DNA of 64,000 nucleotides, taken from positions 2,604,001 through 2,668,000 of the forward strand of contig NZ_CP054141.1 of NCBI RefSeq assembly GCF_013284035.1. The letters are read 5' to 3'. The position numbers and the translations under genes are program-made. The notes beneath the pieces are model-generated. The model did no database searches. It was not told the origin of the DNA and saw nothing but the letters and a program-made list of their open reading frames with translations. Below, in pieces: positions 19,760 to 28,184 of this stretch. Position 1 is the stretch's first letter. Every line of letters begins with the position of its first letter. Source of the stretch: Flavobacterium sp. M31R6. Its GTDB lineage: Bacteria; Bacteroidota; Bacteroidia; Flavobacteriales; Flavobacteriaceae.

Positions 19760-20674
19760 ATGAAAAAAACATTTTCTATAGGTTTGCTAATTACAGTTTT
19801 TTTTATTTCCTGTAAAGATAAATCCGAATCTGAAACCCCAACTGCTGTTCGAGTTCCGGTAACTTTAACTTCAATTGATACCACCGGTATACAAAGCTAT
19901 ATTGACCTGAATGCAACGGCTACTTATTTGGTGAAAAATAGCATTAAAGCCAACGCAACGGGCTATTTAAATTCTGTAAATGTGGCGACAAATGATTTTG
20001 TAGTCAATGGTAAGGAATTATTTTCGATAAAAACTCGAGAAGCCAAAGTCCTTGGAAATTCCGTAAATAAAATAGACCCAACTTTGGGTTTTGGTGGAGC
20101 GATCAAGGTGCTTTCGAACACCAACGGAACAGTAACTATGGTCAATGTGCAACAAGGCGATTATGTGCAGGACGGAGATGCCTTGATTACCATCAATGAT
20201 GCCAAAAGTTTTGTAATTGTTTTGAGTTTACCATACGATTTGAAGAAATATATTTCGGTCGGTCAACAATTAAATGTTTTTTTACCAGACAATTCAAAAA
20301 GAACTGCGACTGTAGAAAAATTTTCGCCTTCAGTTGACGCTACTTCCCAAACGCAAAATGTGATTTTAAAAATAAATGGCAAACAAGATATTCCAGAGAA
20401 TTTAATCGTGAAAGTTCGGGTAAATAAAGCGACTAATTCTAAAGGTATTTCAGTGCCAAAATTGGCCGTTTTAAGCGATGAAACCGAAACTGATTTTTGG
20501 ATAATGAAAATGATAAACGCTGATACAGCAATCAAAATTCCGATAAAAAAAGGAATTCAAACAGAAGATAAAGTTGAAATTCTTTCTCCTGTTCTAACGG
20601 TAAAAGATCGAATTTTACTCACGGGTAATTACGGAGTAGGAGATACAATTAAGGTCAGAGTGATTAAGGATTAA
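19760..20674 (+). CDS. RND efflux periplasmic adaptor (HlyD/MFP family) lipoprotein
   Basis: The roughly 304-residue adaptor has a lipoprotein signal (MKKTFSIGLLITVFFISC, Cys18 in the lipobox). A split biotinyl-lipoyl-like domain follows (SIKANATGYLNSVNVATNDF; GTVTMVNVQQGDYVQDGD), then beta-barrel and membrane-proximal domains. The ATG at 19760 is chosen because it begins the lipoprotein signal; an ATG at 19748 in the same frame would overlap the tolC stop. It links the inner-membrane RND pump to the TolC-like channel. The transported substrate is not evident. Confidence 0.88.
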   Translation: MKKTFSIGLLITVFFISCKDKSESETPTAVRVPVTLTSIDTTGIQSYIDLNATATYLVKNSIKANATGYLNSVNVATNDFVVNGKELFSIKTREAKVLGNSVNKIDPTLGFGGAIKVLSNTNGTVTMVNVQQGDYVQDGDALITINDAKSFVIVLSLPYDLKKYISVGQQLNVFLPDNSKRTATVEKFSPSVDATSQTQNVILKINGKQDIPENLIVKVRVNKATNSKGISVPKLAVLSDETETDFWIMKMINADTAIKIPIKKGIQTEDKVEILSPVLTVKDRILLTGNYGVGDTIKVRVIKD

Positions 20675-20682
20675 ATAAGTTT

Positions 20683-20744
20683 GCCATAGATTTAAATGAT
20701 TTGACAGATTCTTAAAAATCCTTTAAAATTTTTTAATCTGTAGC
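20683..20744. repeat. Degenerate palindromic element with terminal inverted repeats
   Basis: GCCATAGATTTAAA at 20683 is mirrored by TTTAATCTGTAGC ending at 20744 (about 11 of 14 positions match as inverted repeats). The interior holds ACAGATT and AAAAATCC words. It resembles the dispersed palindromic intergenic repeats with an ACAGATT core that I recall from flavobacterial genomes. It lies between the adaptor and pump genes inside the operon. I see no second copy in the window. Confidence 0.45.
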
Positions 20745-20759
20745 TAAAAAAAATAAAAA

Positions 20760-23700
20760 ATGAACAACTTTTTTGTAAGACACAAAAACGGATTAAGCTC
20801 AATTATTTTCCTGATTATTTTAGGGGGCTTTTTTGCCTATTCTAAAATGCAAACTAGTTTGTTTCCAGAAATTACTTTTCCCAAAATAAAAATCATCGCC
20901 GATGCAGGACAGCAACCCATAGACAAAATGATGATTACGGTTACTAAACCGCTAGAAACCGCTATCAAAAAAGTACAAGATTTAAAGACCGTTCGCAGTA
21001 CCACCAGTCGCGGAAGTTGTGAAATTTCGGCTTTTATGGATTGGAATGCAGATATAGATTTGAGTAAAACCCGTATTGAAGAGCAAATTAGCCAAATCCA
21101 AAATAACCTTCCGCCAGATACTCAAATAACGGTGGAAAAAATGAATCCGTCTATCCTTCCCGTAATTGGTTACGCGATTGAAGGCAAAGGAATGTCTCCC
21201 ATTGAGTTAAAGAAGATTGCCAATTTCACTATCAAACCCTTTCTTTCCCAAATCGATGGTGTTTCTGAAATTAGAATCATCGGTGGAAAAGAAAAAGAGT
21301 ATTGGCTGTCGTTGGATTTTGAAAAAATGAGGGCTTTAGGCATTTCGCCAAATAGTATTTCACAAATTTTAAGCCAAACCAATTTTATTAAATCCAATGG
21401 TTATCTATCGGATTATCGGTATTTGTATTTAACCATCACCGATGCACAAGTAGATAAAAAAGAAGAATTAGAAAACCTTGTAATTCTTAATAATGGCAAA
21501 GGAATTATTACGCTGAAAGATATTTCTACAGTTGAAATCAAAGAAGCCAAAGAATACATAAAGGTTAATGCCAATGGAAAAGAAAGCATTTTGGTTGCCG
21601 TAATCAAACAACCCAATACTAATTTGATTACGCTTACTACTGATATGAATACAAAGTTAGAATCTTTAAAAAAGATTCTGCCAAACGGGATCAAAATCAA
21701 ACCTTTTTATGAACAGGCTACTTTTGTAAATGATGCGGTCAAAAGTGTAACCGATAGTTTGTTATTAGGCTTGTTGTTGGCTATCATTGTAGCAGTTTTG
21801 TTTTTGAAATCGGTTAAGGCCAGTGCTACCATTTTAATCGTGATACCCGTAACTTTAGGCTTAACCTTAATTGTATTATACCTCACCGGAAATAGTTTTA
21901 ATATTATGACTTTGGGAGCCATTGCGGCTGCTTTGGGATTAATAATAGACGATGCGATTGTGGTTGTTGAGCAAATTCACAGAACACACGAAGAACACCC
22001 TGAGGAGCCTACTGTGAATCTTTTGCAAAAAGCTATTCACTACTTATTCCCAGCAATGGTCGGTTCATCGATTAGTACTATTGTAATTTTTATCCCTTTT
22101 GTATTAATGAGTGGTGTTGCGGGTTCCTATTTTAAAGTACTGACCGATACAATGATCATCACCTTGATTTGTTCTTTTTTTGTTACTTGGTTATTGCTTC
22201 CGGTGGTTTATTTGTTGCTTACAAAAAATGAAAATTCAGCCAACGGAATTCAAAAAAAAATCCAGAGTCACGAGGTTAAAACACAAAATTGGGTAGCTTA
22301 TTTTATTTCAAAACCCATTATCAGCATTGCTTTTTGTATAGTTTTGGTTCTTTCCATTTTTATTATTTTGCCAAACTTGGAGACTGGCTTTTTACCAGAA
22401 ATGGATGAAGGAAGTATCATTTTGGATTACGAAAGTCCTCCAGGAACTTCGCTCGAAGAAACGGACAGAATGCTAAATGAAGTGGAGAAAATTATTATAA
22501 AAATACCTGAAGTTGAAGCCTACAGTCGTAGAACGGGAACGCAAATGGGTTTTTTTATCACTGAGCCCAATCGTGGCGATTATTTGATTCAATTAAAGAA
22601 AAACAGAAGCAAAAGCAGTAATGACGTAATTGACGAAATTAGAGCCAAAGTTGAGGCGACACAGCCGGCGTTGCGTATTGATTTTGGTCAGGTTATTGGA
22701 GATATGTTAGGCGATTTAATGAGTTCTGTTTCTCCAATTGAAGTCAAAATATATGGAAGCAATCAAACTGAATTACAAAGAATTGCCAAAGAAGTTAGTG
22801 GAATTGTTGAAAATGTAAAAGGAACCGCAGACGTATTTAATGGCATTGTTTTGGCAGGGCCAGAAATAACGATTCAGCCCAATTATGCGCAATTGGCACA
22901 ATATGGAATCACCCCAACTGACTTGCAATTTCAAATGCAAACTGCTTTAGAGGGAAATGTGGTAGGGAGTTTATTAGAAAATGAAAAGCAAACGTCTATT
23001 CGATTGATTTATGCCAATGGACAAAAGCGCAGTTTGGAAGATATTAAACAACTCAAGATATTCCTACCCAACGGACAAGCTATTCCAATTTCAAGTTTAG
23101 TTACAATTTCGGTACAAAAAGGAATTGCCGAAATTGAACGCGAAAATCTTCAAATGATGAATGTAGTTACCGGACGATTGGACAATCGGGATTTGGGAAG
23201 CGTAATGCAAGAAATTCAAACGAAAGTTACTGATAAAATTCATTTGCCAAGCGGCTATTATATTGAATATGGGGGAGCCTACAAGGATCAACAGCAATCA
23301 TTTGAGGAATTATTGATGATTTTGATTGCATCTTCATTATTGGTTTTTGGAGTTATTTTGTTTCTTTTTAGAGATTTCAGAATTGCATTTGTCATACTTT
23401 TAATTTCCGTTTTAGGTATTGCGGGAAGTTATATTTTGCTTTTTATAACAGAGACGCCTTTAAATGTTGGCAGTTACACGGGAATCATTATGATAGTGGG
23501 TATTATTGCAGAAAATGCGATTTTCACTTTTCTTCAATTTCGAGAAACTTTCAAATTGACCCGAAACGTAAACGAATCCATAGTCTATTCTATTTCAACA
23601 CGATTACGGCCAAAATTAATGACAGCTTTAGGAGCTATAATTGCACTTTTGCCTTTGGCTATCGGAATTGGAACGGGTTCAGAATTACACCAACCTTTAG

Positions 23701-23813
23701 CGATAGCAGTTATTGGCGGATTTATTATTGCAATGCCTTTGCTGTTGATTGTTTTACCAAGCTTGTTGGCTCAAGTATATAAAAACGAAAAACATTTTAA
23801 GCATTTTATGTAG
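20760..23813 (+). CDS. RND-family efflux permease (AcrB/CusA superfamily)
   Basis: The 1017-residue inner-membrane pump has the standard 12-helix, two-loop plan: helix 1 near residues 12-30, helices 2-6 near 330-490, helix 7 near 520 and helices 8-12 near 850-1010. The TM4 proton-relay motif reads GLIIDDAIVVVEQIHR with two adjacent Asp, as in drug-type (HAE) pumps. The motif FLPEMDEGSIILDYESPPGT and the TM10-region AENAIFTF are closer to the CusA/CzcA side. The subtype, and so the substrate (metal or organic), is therefore left open. It forms a tripartite pump with the TolC and adaptor genes just upstream. Confidence 0.92.
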   Translation: MNNFFVRHKNGLSSIIFLIILGGFFAYSKMQTSLFPEITFPKIKIIADAGQQPIDKMMITVTKPLETAIKKVQDLKTVRSTTSRGSCEISAFMDWNADIDLSKTRIEEQISQIQNNLPPDTQITVEKMNPSILPVIGYAIEGKGMSPIELKKIANFTIKPFLSQIDGVSEIRIIGGKEKEYWLSLDFEKMRALGISPNSISQILSQTNFIKSNGYLSDYRYLYLTITDAQVDKKEELENLVILNNGKGIITLKDISTVEIKEAKEYIKVNANGKESILVAVIKQPNTNLITLTTDMNTKLESLKKILPNGIKIKPFYEQATFVNDAVKSVTDSLLLGLLLAIIVAVLFLKSVKASATILIVIPVTLGLTLIVLYLTGNSFNIMTLGAIAAALGLIIDDAIVVVEQIHRTHEEHPEEPTVNLLQKAIHYLFPAMVGSSISTIVIFIPFVLMSGVAGSYFKVLTDTMIITLICSFFVTWLLLPVVYLLLTKNENSANGIQKKIQSHEVKTQNWVAYFISKPIISIAFCIVLVLSIFIILPNLETGFLPEMDEGSIILDYESPPGTSLEETDRMLNEVEKIIIKIPEVEAYSRRTGTQMGFFITEPNRGDYLIQLKKNRSKSSNDVIDEIRAKVEATQPALRIDFGQVIGDMLGDLMSSVSPIEVKIYGSNQTELQRIAKEVSGIVENVKGTADVFNGIVLAGPEITIQPNYAQLAQYGITPTDLQFQMQTALEGNVVGSLLENEKQTSIRLIYANGQKRSLEDIKQLKIFLPNGQAIPISSLVTISVQKGIAEIERENLQMMNVVTGRLDNRDLGSVMQEIQTKVTDKIHLPSGYYIEYGGAYKDQQQSFEELLMILIASSLLVFGVILFLFRDFRIAFVILLISVLGIAGSYILLFITETPLNVGSYTGIIMIVGIIAENAIFTFLQFRETFKLTRNVNESIVYSISTRLRPKLMTALGAIIALLPLAIGIGTGSELHQPLAIAVIGGFIIAMPLLLIVLPSLLAQVYKNEKHFKHFM

Positions 23814-23865
23814 TTTTTTGAATGCTCAATCAGTGCATAATTATTAAAATTAACCTTCTTAAATT

Positions 23866-24606
23866 ATGCGAATAAAAGCATCTCTTTTAGCAATGGTATT
23901 ATTATCCTTTACAATAACTGTTAAAGCGCAAAACGATACTATCAATATAAAATCAAAGCAAAAAAACAGTTTTCTGAAAATGAGTATTGTGCCGATTGCC
24001 CTGATTGCTGGTGGAAGTTTGATAAGTAGTAGTAACTTCGAGAAGTCTTTTCAAGAAGGTGTCAGAAATGCTGTTGGGGATGATTTTAGCACAACGGCAG
24101 ACAATTACACTCGGTATGTGCCAATAGTAGAACTTTACGCTGCTGATGTAATAGGAGTAAAAGCAAAAAATCATTGGTTTGACCAAACTAAAAATTTGAC
24201 TTTATCAATAGTTATTACTGATTTTATTACATTCAAATTAAAAACTCATATTTATAAAATTCGGCCAAATGGTTCTCCAGATGGTCAGTCTTTTCCCTCT
24301 GCACATACTTCTTCGGCTTTTACCAATGCTACTGTTTTGTTTGAAGAATTCAAAGACACTAGCCCTTTGTTAGCTTATAGTGGTTATGGTTTTGCAACGA
24401 CTACAGGTGCTTTGAGGATAATGAATGATGCGCATTGGCTATCGGATGTTTTGGTGGGTGCAGGAATTGGTATTTTAGTATCAAAAGTGGTTTATTATTT
24501 TGACCCAATCATTAAATGGAACCCTTTTGAAAAAACAAAAAATGTTACCCTTATTCCTGAAATTGATAATCATCAATATGGATTTTATATGTGTTTAAAA
24601 ATTTGA
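23866..24606 (+). CDS. PAP2 family phosphatase (copy 3)
   Basis: The 246-residue protein has a signal peptide (ending ITVKAQ) and PAP2 motifs KTHIYKIRPNGS, SFPSAHTSSAF and NDAHWLSDVLVGAGIG. Motif 2 has Ala in place of the usual Gly (PSAH rather than PSGH); the catalytic His is kept. The overall layout is closest to copy 1 at 15441. It follows the RND pump gene by 52 bp on the same strand and may be in its transcript. It is a candidate lipid phosphatase acting in the periplasm. Confidence 0.9.
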   Translation: MRIKASLLAMVLLSFTITVKAQNDTINIKSKQKNSFLKMSIVPIALIAGGSLISSSNFEKSFQEGVRNAVGDDFSTTADNYTRYVPIVELYAADVIGVKAKNHWFDQTKNLTLSIVITDFITFKLKTHIYKIRPNGSPDGQSFPSAHTSSAFTNATVLFEEFKDTSPLLAYSGYGFATTTGALRIMNDAHWLSDVLVGAGIGILVSKVVYYFDPIIKWNPFEKTKNVTLIPEIDNHQYGFYMCLKI

Positions 24607-24656
24607 GAGTGTTTTATAGTATGCTTTAATTTATTATTTTAATAAAGAAAAGGCAA

Positions 24657-24689
24657 TTGGATGAAAAAGAGATTTAAAGACTATTTTTG
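24657..24689 (+). promoter_or_regulatory. Promoter upstream of the MFS/metal ATPase pair
   Basis: A TTG -33 element at 24657-24659 and a TATTTTTG -7 box at 24682-24689 are separated by 22 bp, which fits the Bacteroidota TTG/TAnnTTTG promoter. The ATG of the MFS gene lies 24 bp after the -7 box. Confidence 0.55.
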
Positions 24690-24712
24690 TTAAGCATACT
24701 AAGTGTACAGCA

Positions 24713-25900
24713 ATGAAAATAATCAGGCATATTTCTAGAACGGTTTGGATACTCTCTTTAATCAGTTTGTTTACTGATACTGCTAGTGAAATGTTATACC
24801 CCATAATGCCTATTTATTTAAAAACAATAGGGTTTTCAATTGTTTTAATAGGGGCTTTAGAAGGTTTTGCAGAAGCTTTGGCAGGTTTAAGTAAAGGTTA
24901 TTTTGGGAAATTATCGGATAATTCAGGGAAACGCGTTCCTTTTGTACAACTGGGATATGCACTAAGTTCGATTTCAAAACCAATGATGGCTATTTTTTCA
25001 TTTCCAATATGGATTTTCTTCTCGCGGGCAATGGATCGATTCGGAAAAGGGATTCGTACTGGTGCGAGAGATGCGATTCTATCTGACGAAGCAACTACCG
25101 AAACTAAGGGGAAGATATTTGGATTTCATCGCTCTATGGATACTTTTGGTGCGGTTTTGGGACCATCTTTGGCATTATTGTATCTTTATTTTTATCCACA
25201 GCAATACAAAACACTTTTTTATATTGCTTTTGTTCCTGGTTTATTAGCAATAGCGGCTTCTTTTTTTTTGAAAGATAAAAACAAAAAGAGTTTACCAGAA
25301 GTAAAGGCAACGTCTTTTTTTTCATTTCTAAAGTACTGGAAAACGAGTCCGTTGCAATATCGTAAAATTGTGGTTGGGCTTTTGGCTTTCGCGATATTTA
25401 ATAGTTCGGATGTTTTTTTATTGCTAAAGGCCAAGCAAGCGGGTTTAAATGATACGTCGGTTATAGGAGTTTACATTTTCTATAATTTAGTCTATGCTCT
25501 TTGCGCTTTTCCATTAGGTTTTTACGCTGATAAAATAGGGCTCAAGAAAATGTTTGTTTTTGGACTTTTGTTATTTTCGATAGTATATTTCGGAATGGCG
25601 CTTAGTACCAATATTTACATTATTGCTTCATTGTTTTTAATTTATGGAATATACGCGGCGGCAACCGAAGGTATTTCAAAAGCCTGGATTAGTAACGTTT
25701 CCGATAAAAAAGATACAGCAACAGCAATTGGAACATATTCAGCGTTTCAAAGTATTTGCGCTATGATTGCCAGTTCGTTGGCGGGATTTATTTGGTATGA
25801 ATTTGATGCAAATACAACCTTTTTGGTTACAGCTATAGCAACAGTATTCGTTATTGCTTATTTCTTGTTTTTTATCGAATACAAAAAAAGAATTATATAA
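24713..25900 (+). CDS. MFS transporter
   Basis: The 395-residue inner-membrane protein has about 12 hydrophobic helices and the MFS loop 2-3 region (SKGYFGKLSDNSGKRVPFVQ, a variant of the GxLaDrxGrr signature). A conserved charged segment, RAMDRFGKGIRTGARDAILSD, follows helix 4. This set of features is typical of a group of MFS exporters found near metal-resistance genes in Bacteroidota, but the substrate cannot be deduced. It has its own promoter upstream, and the metal ATPase gene follows after 80 bp. Confidence 0.87.
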   Translation: MKIIRHISRTVWILSLISLFTDTASEMLYPIMPIYLKTIGFSIVLIGALEGFAEALAGLSKGYFGKLSDNSGKRVPFVQLGYALSSISKPMMAIFSFPIWIFFSRAMDRFGKGIRTGARDAILSDEATTETKGKIFGFHRSMDTFGAVLGPSLALLYLYFYPQQYKTLFYIAFVPGLLAIAASFFLKDKNKKSLPEVKATSFFSFLKYWKTSPLQYRKIVVGLLAFAIFNSSDVFLLLKAKQAGLNDTSVIGVYIFYNLVYALCAFPLGFYADKIGLKKMFVFGLLLFSIVYFGMALSTNIYIIASLFLIYGIYAAATEGISKAWISNVSDKKDTATAIGTYSAFQSICAMIASSLAGFIWYEFDANTTFLVTAIATVFVIAYFLFFIEYKKRII

Positions 25901-25930
25901 AATCAACAGATTGTTTAATCACGATTGCAA

Positions 25931-25958
25931 ATAGGGAATAGCGGTGCTATGTTCCTAT
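25931..25958 (+). promoter_or_regulatory. Imperfect hairpin in the leader of the metal ATPase gene
   Basis: ATAGGGAATAGC and GCTATGTTCCTAT flank a GGT loop. Two 5-bp helices are separated by a small internal loop, ending 22 bp before the ATG. It may be a regulator site or an RNA hairpin; no T run follows, so it is not a terminator. Confidence 0.3.
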
Positions 25959-25980
25959 AAAAAACAAATATTATCTGCAT

Positions 25981-28029
25981 ATGAAGCAAATGGAAAAACA
26001 AGATATAAACGGCAAAGAGTCGCGTTGTACCATTAAAGAAAAAGGAAGCACAAAAAATAACAATTCAAATTCAAGCTGTTGTTCGACTGATAGTGGATCG
26101 GAAAATCATAGTGAAGATAATGGTCACAATCACGATCACGATCATGATCATTCACACGGAGATGGGAGCTATTTTCAAATGTTCTTTCCATCTGTAATTT
26201 CTTTTTGCTTATTGCTGATTGGAATTGTTTTCGATAATTATTTTCCTCAAACTTGGTTCACATATTGGGTTCGAATAGGCTGGTATATTGTTGCTTATAT
26301 TCCAGTTGGATTTCCCGTTTTAAAAGAAACTTTCGAAAGTATTAAAAAAGGGCAATTTTTTTCAGAATTTTCATTAATGGTAATTGCAACTATAGGCGCA
26401 TTTGCCATCGGACAATTTCCCGAAGGAGTTGCCGTAATGTTATTTTACGGTATTGGTGAGAATTTGCAAGGACTAGCAGTGAAAAGGGCTAAGTCCAATA
26501 TCAAATTATTATTAGATCAAAGACCTGACTTTGCAACTGTTTTAGAAGGGGATAAAACTATTTCAATCAAAGCATCCGAAATAGGTATTGGTGCAATTAT
26601 TCAATTAAAACCAGGAGAAAAATTAGCTTTAGATGGAAAATTACTTTCTAAAAGTGCTACTTTCAATACTGCAGCTTTAACTGGTGAAAGTAAGCCTGCT
26701 AGTAAGAGAAAAAATGATATTGTTTTCGCTGGTATGATTAACTTGAACACCGTTGTTGAAATTGAAGTCACGACTGCTTATACCGACAGTAAACTCTCTA
26801 AAATCTTGGAAATGGTGCAAGAGGCAACTGCCAAAAAAGCACCAACCGAATTGTTTATTAGAAAGTTCGCTAACCTATATACACCAATCGTAGTTTATTT
26901 GGCACTAGCAATTTGTTTGGTACCTATGTTTTTTGTTGCCCATTATGTGTTCAGTGATTGGCTGTATCGAGCTTTGGTTTTCTTGGTAATTTCTTGTCCT
27001 TGTGCTTTGGTGATTTCTATTCCGCTAGGGTATTTTGGAGGAATTGGAGCCGCGAGCAAAAATGGAATTCTATTCAAAGGGTCCAATTTTCTGGATATAA
27101 TGGCAGCCATTCAAGTAGTTGTTTTGGATAAAACAGGAACGTTGACCAAAGGCATATTTATAGTTCAAAAAGTGGTGGCTGTAGGTATTTCAGAAGATGA
27201 TTTGGTTCAATATACCGCCGCATTAGAATCAAAATCTACACATCCTGCAGGAACAGCAATTGTAGAATATGTAAAAGTACTAGATAAAAATTTAAAAGTT
27301 ACTGAAGTTGAGGAAATTATTGGACACGGATTGAAAGGAAAAATAAATGATACCGAAATAATAGTTGGAAATGTAAATTTAATGAAGAAGTTCAATATCA
27401 ATTATGATTTGGAACTGGATAATTCAGCTTTTACTATTATAGTTGTTGCGATTAATAAGGTTTATTCCGGTTACTTTTTGATTGCAGATGAGATTAAGGA
27501 AGATGCGAAAGCTACCATTGAAAGTTTGCATAAAATAAATGTCAAAACTATTATGCTTTCTGGTGATAAGCAAGCTGTTGTTGATGCTGTTGCAAAAGAA
27601 CTGAATATCGAATTGGCTTTTGGAGATTTATTGCCAGAAAATAAGGCTGAACATGTAGAAGCATTAAAATCACAAAATTTAAAAGTGGCTTTTGTTGGTG
27701 ATGGCGTAAATGATGCGCCCGTGATTGCACTTGCCGATGCCGGAATTGCAATGGGGGGTTTAGGAAGTGATGCTACCATTGAAACTGCCAATATTGTTAT
27801 TCAAAACGACCAGCCTTCAAAAATTTATACCGCAATAAACATTGGAAAACAAACCAAAAAAATAGTTTGGCAAAATATAACAATGGCTTTTGTAGTGAAA
27901 GTCATTGTTTTAGTACTAGGAGCAGGAGGATTGGCTACAATGTGGGAGGCAGTTTTTGCGGATGTAGGAGTGGCGCTATTGGCCATTCTGAATGCGGTTC
28001 GGATTCAGAGAATGAAGTTTAAAAGTTAA
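25981..28029 (+). CDS. P1B-type heavy-metal-transporting ATPase, no HMA domain
   Basis: The 682-residue pump has all the P1B hallmarks: LTGESKPASK, the metal-binding SCPCALVIS in TM6, the phosphorylation site DKTGTLTKG, KSTHPAGTA (the HP motif), and GDGVNDAPV. The CPC motif fits Zn/Cd/Pb or Cu export; the set looks most like ZntA/CadA, but this is inference. The N-terminus lacks the usual HMA ferredoxin-like domain. Instead it has a Cys pair (CC at 33-34) and a His/Asp cluster (HDHDHDHSHGDG near 51-62), which could bind metal. A second ATG at 25990 is possible. It follows the MFS gene. Confidence 0.93.
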   Translation: MKQMEKQDINGKESRCTIKEKGSTKNNNSNSSCCSTDSGSENHSEDNGHNHDHDHDHSHGDGSYFQMFFPSVISFCLLLIGIVFDNYFPQTWFTYWVRIGWYIVAYIPVGFPVLKETFESIKKGQFFSEFSLMVIATIGAFAIGQFPEGVAVMLFYGIGENLQGLAVKRAKSNIKLLLDQRPDFATVLEGDKTISIKASEIGIGAIIQLKPGEKLALDGKLLSKSATFNTAALTGESKPASKRKNDIVFAGMINLNTVVEIEVTTAYTDSKLSKILEMVQEATAKKAPTELFIRKFANLYTPIVVYLALAICLVPMFFVAHYVFSDWLYRALVFLVISCPCALVISIPLGYFGGIGAASKNGILFKGSNFLDIMAAIQVVVLDKTGTLTKGIFIVQKVVAVGISEDDLVQYTAALESKSTHPAGTAIVEYVKVLDKNLKVTEVEEIIGHGLKGKINDTEIIVGNVNLMKKFNINYDLELDNSAFTIIVVAINKVYSGYFLIADEIKEDAKATIESLHKINVKTIMLSGDKQAVVDAVAKELNIELAFGDLLPENKAEHVEALKSQNLKVAFVGDGVNDAPVIALADAGIAMGGLGSDATIETANIVIQNDQPSKIYTAINIGKQTKKIVWQNITMAFVVKVIVLVLGAGGLATMWEAVFADVGVALLAILNAVRIQRMKFKS

Positions 28030-28101
28030 ATTTTAACTTTATTTTATACTAAAAGAGACCTAATCTCCTTAATTTCGTTCCACTTAAAAATCATACATGA
28101 A

Positions 28102-28151
28102 ATCGCCATTAACAACAAGTTTGTTGTGATAAACCAATGCAATATGGCGAT
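28102..28151 (+). promoter_or_regulatory. Nested palindromes in the bshA leader
   Basis: An outer 8-bp pair (ATCGCCAT at 28102 with ATGGCGAT at 28144) encloses a perfect 7-bp hairpin (ACAACAA at 28112 with TTGTTGT at 28121, 2-nt loop as DNA). No T run follows. It could be an operator or a leader RNA fold for bshA. Confidence 0.4.
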
Positions 28152-28184
28152 ACCATGTTTCCAAAATTTAAATATTATCTATAC

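Noticed and set aside
24661..24693. Ten-codon reading frame (ATG AAA AAG ... TAA) before the MFS gene
   Set aside because: It overlaps the promoter, ending just past the -7 box, so it would lie mostly upstream of the transcription start.
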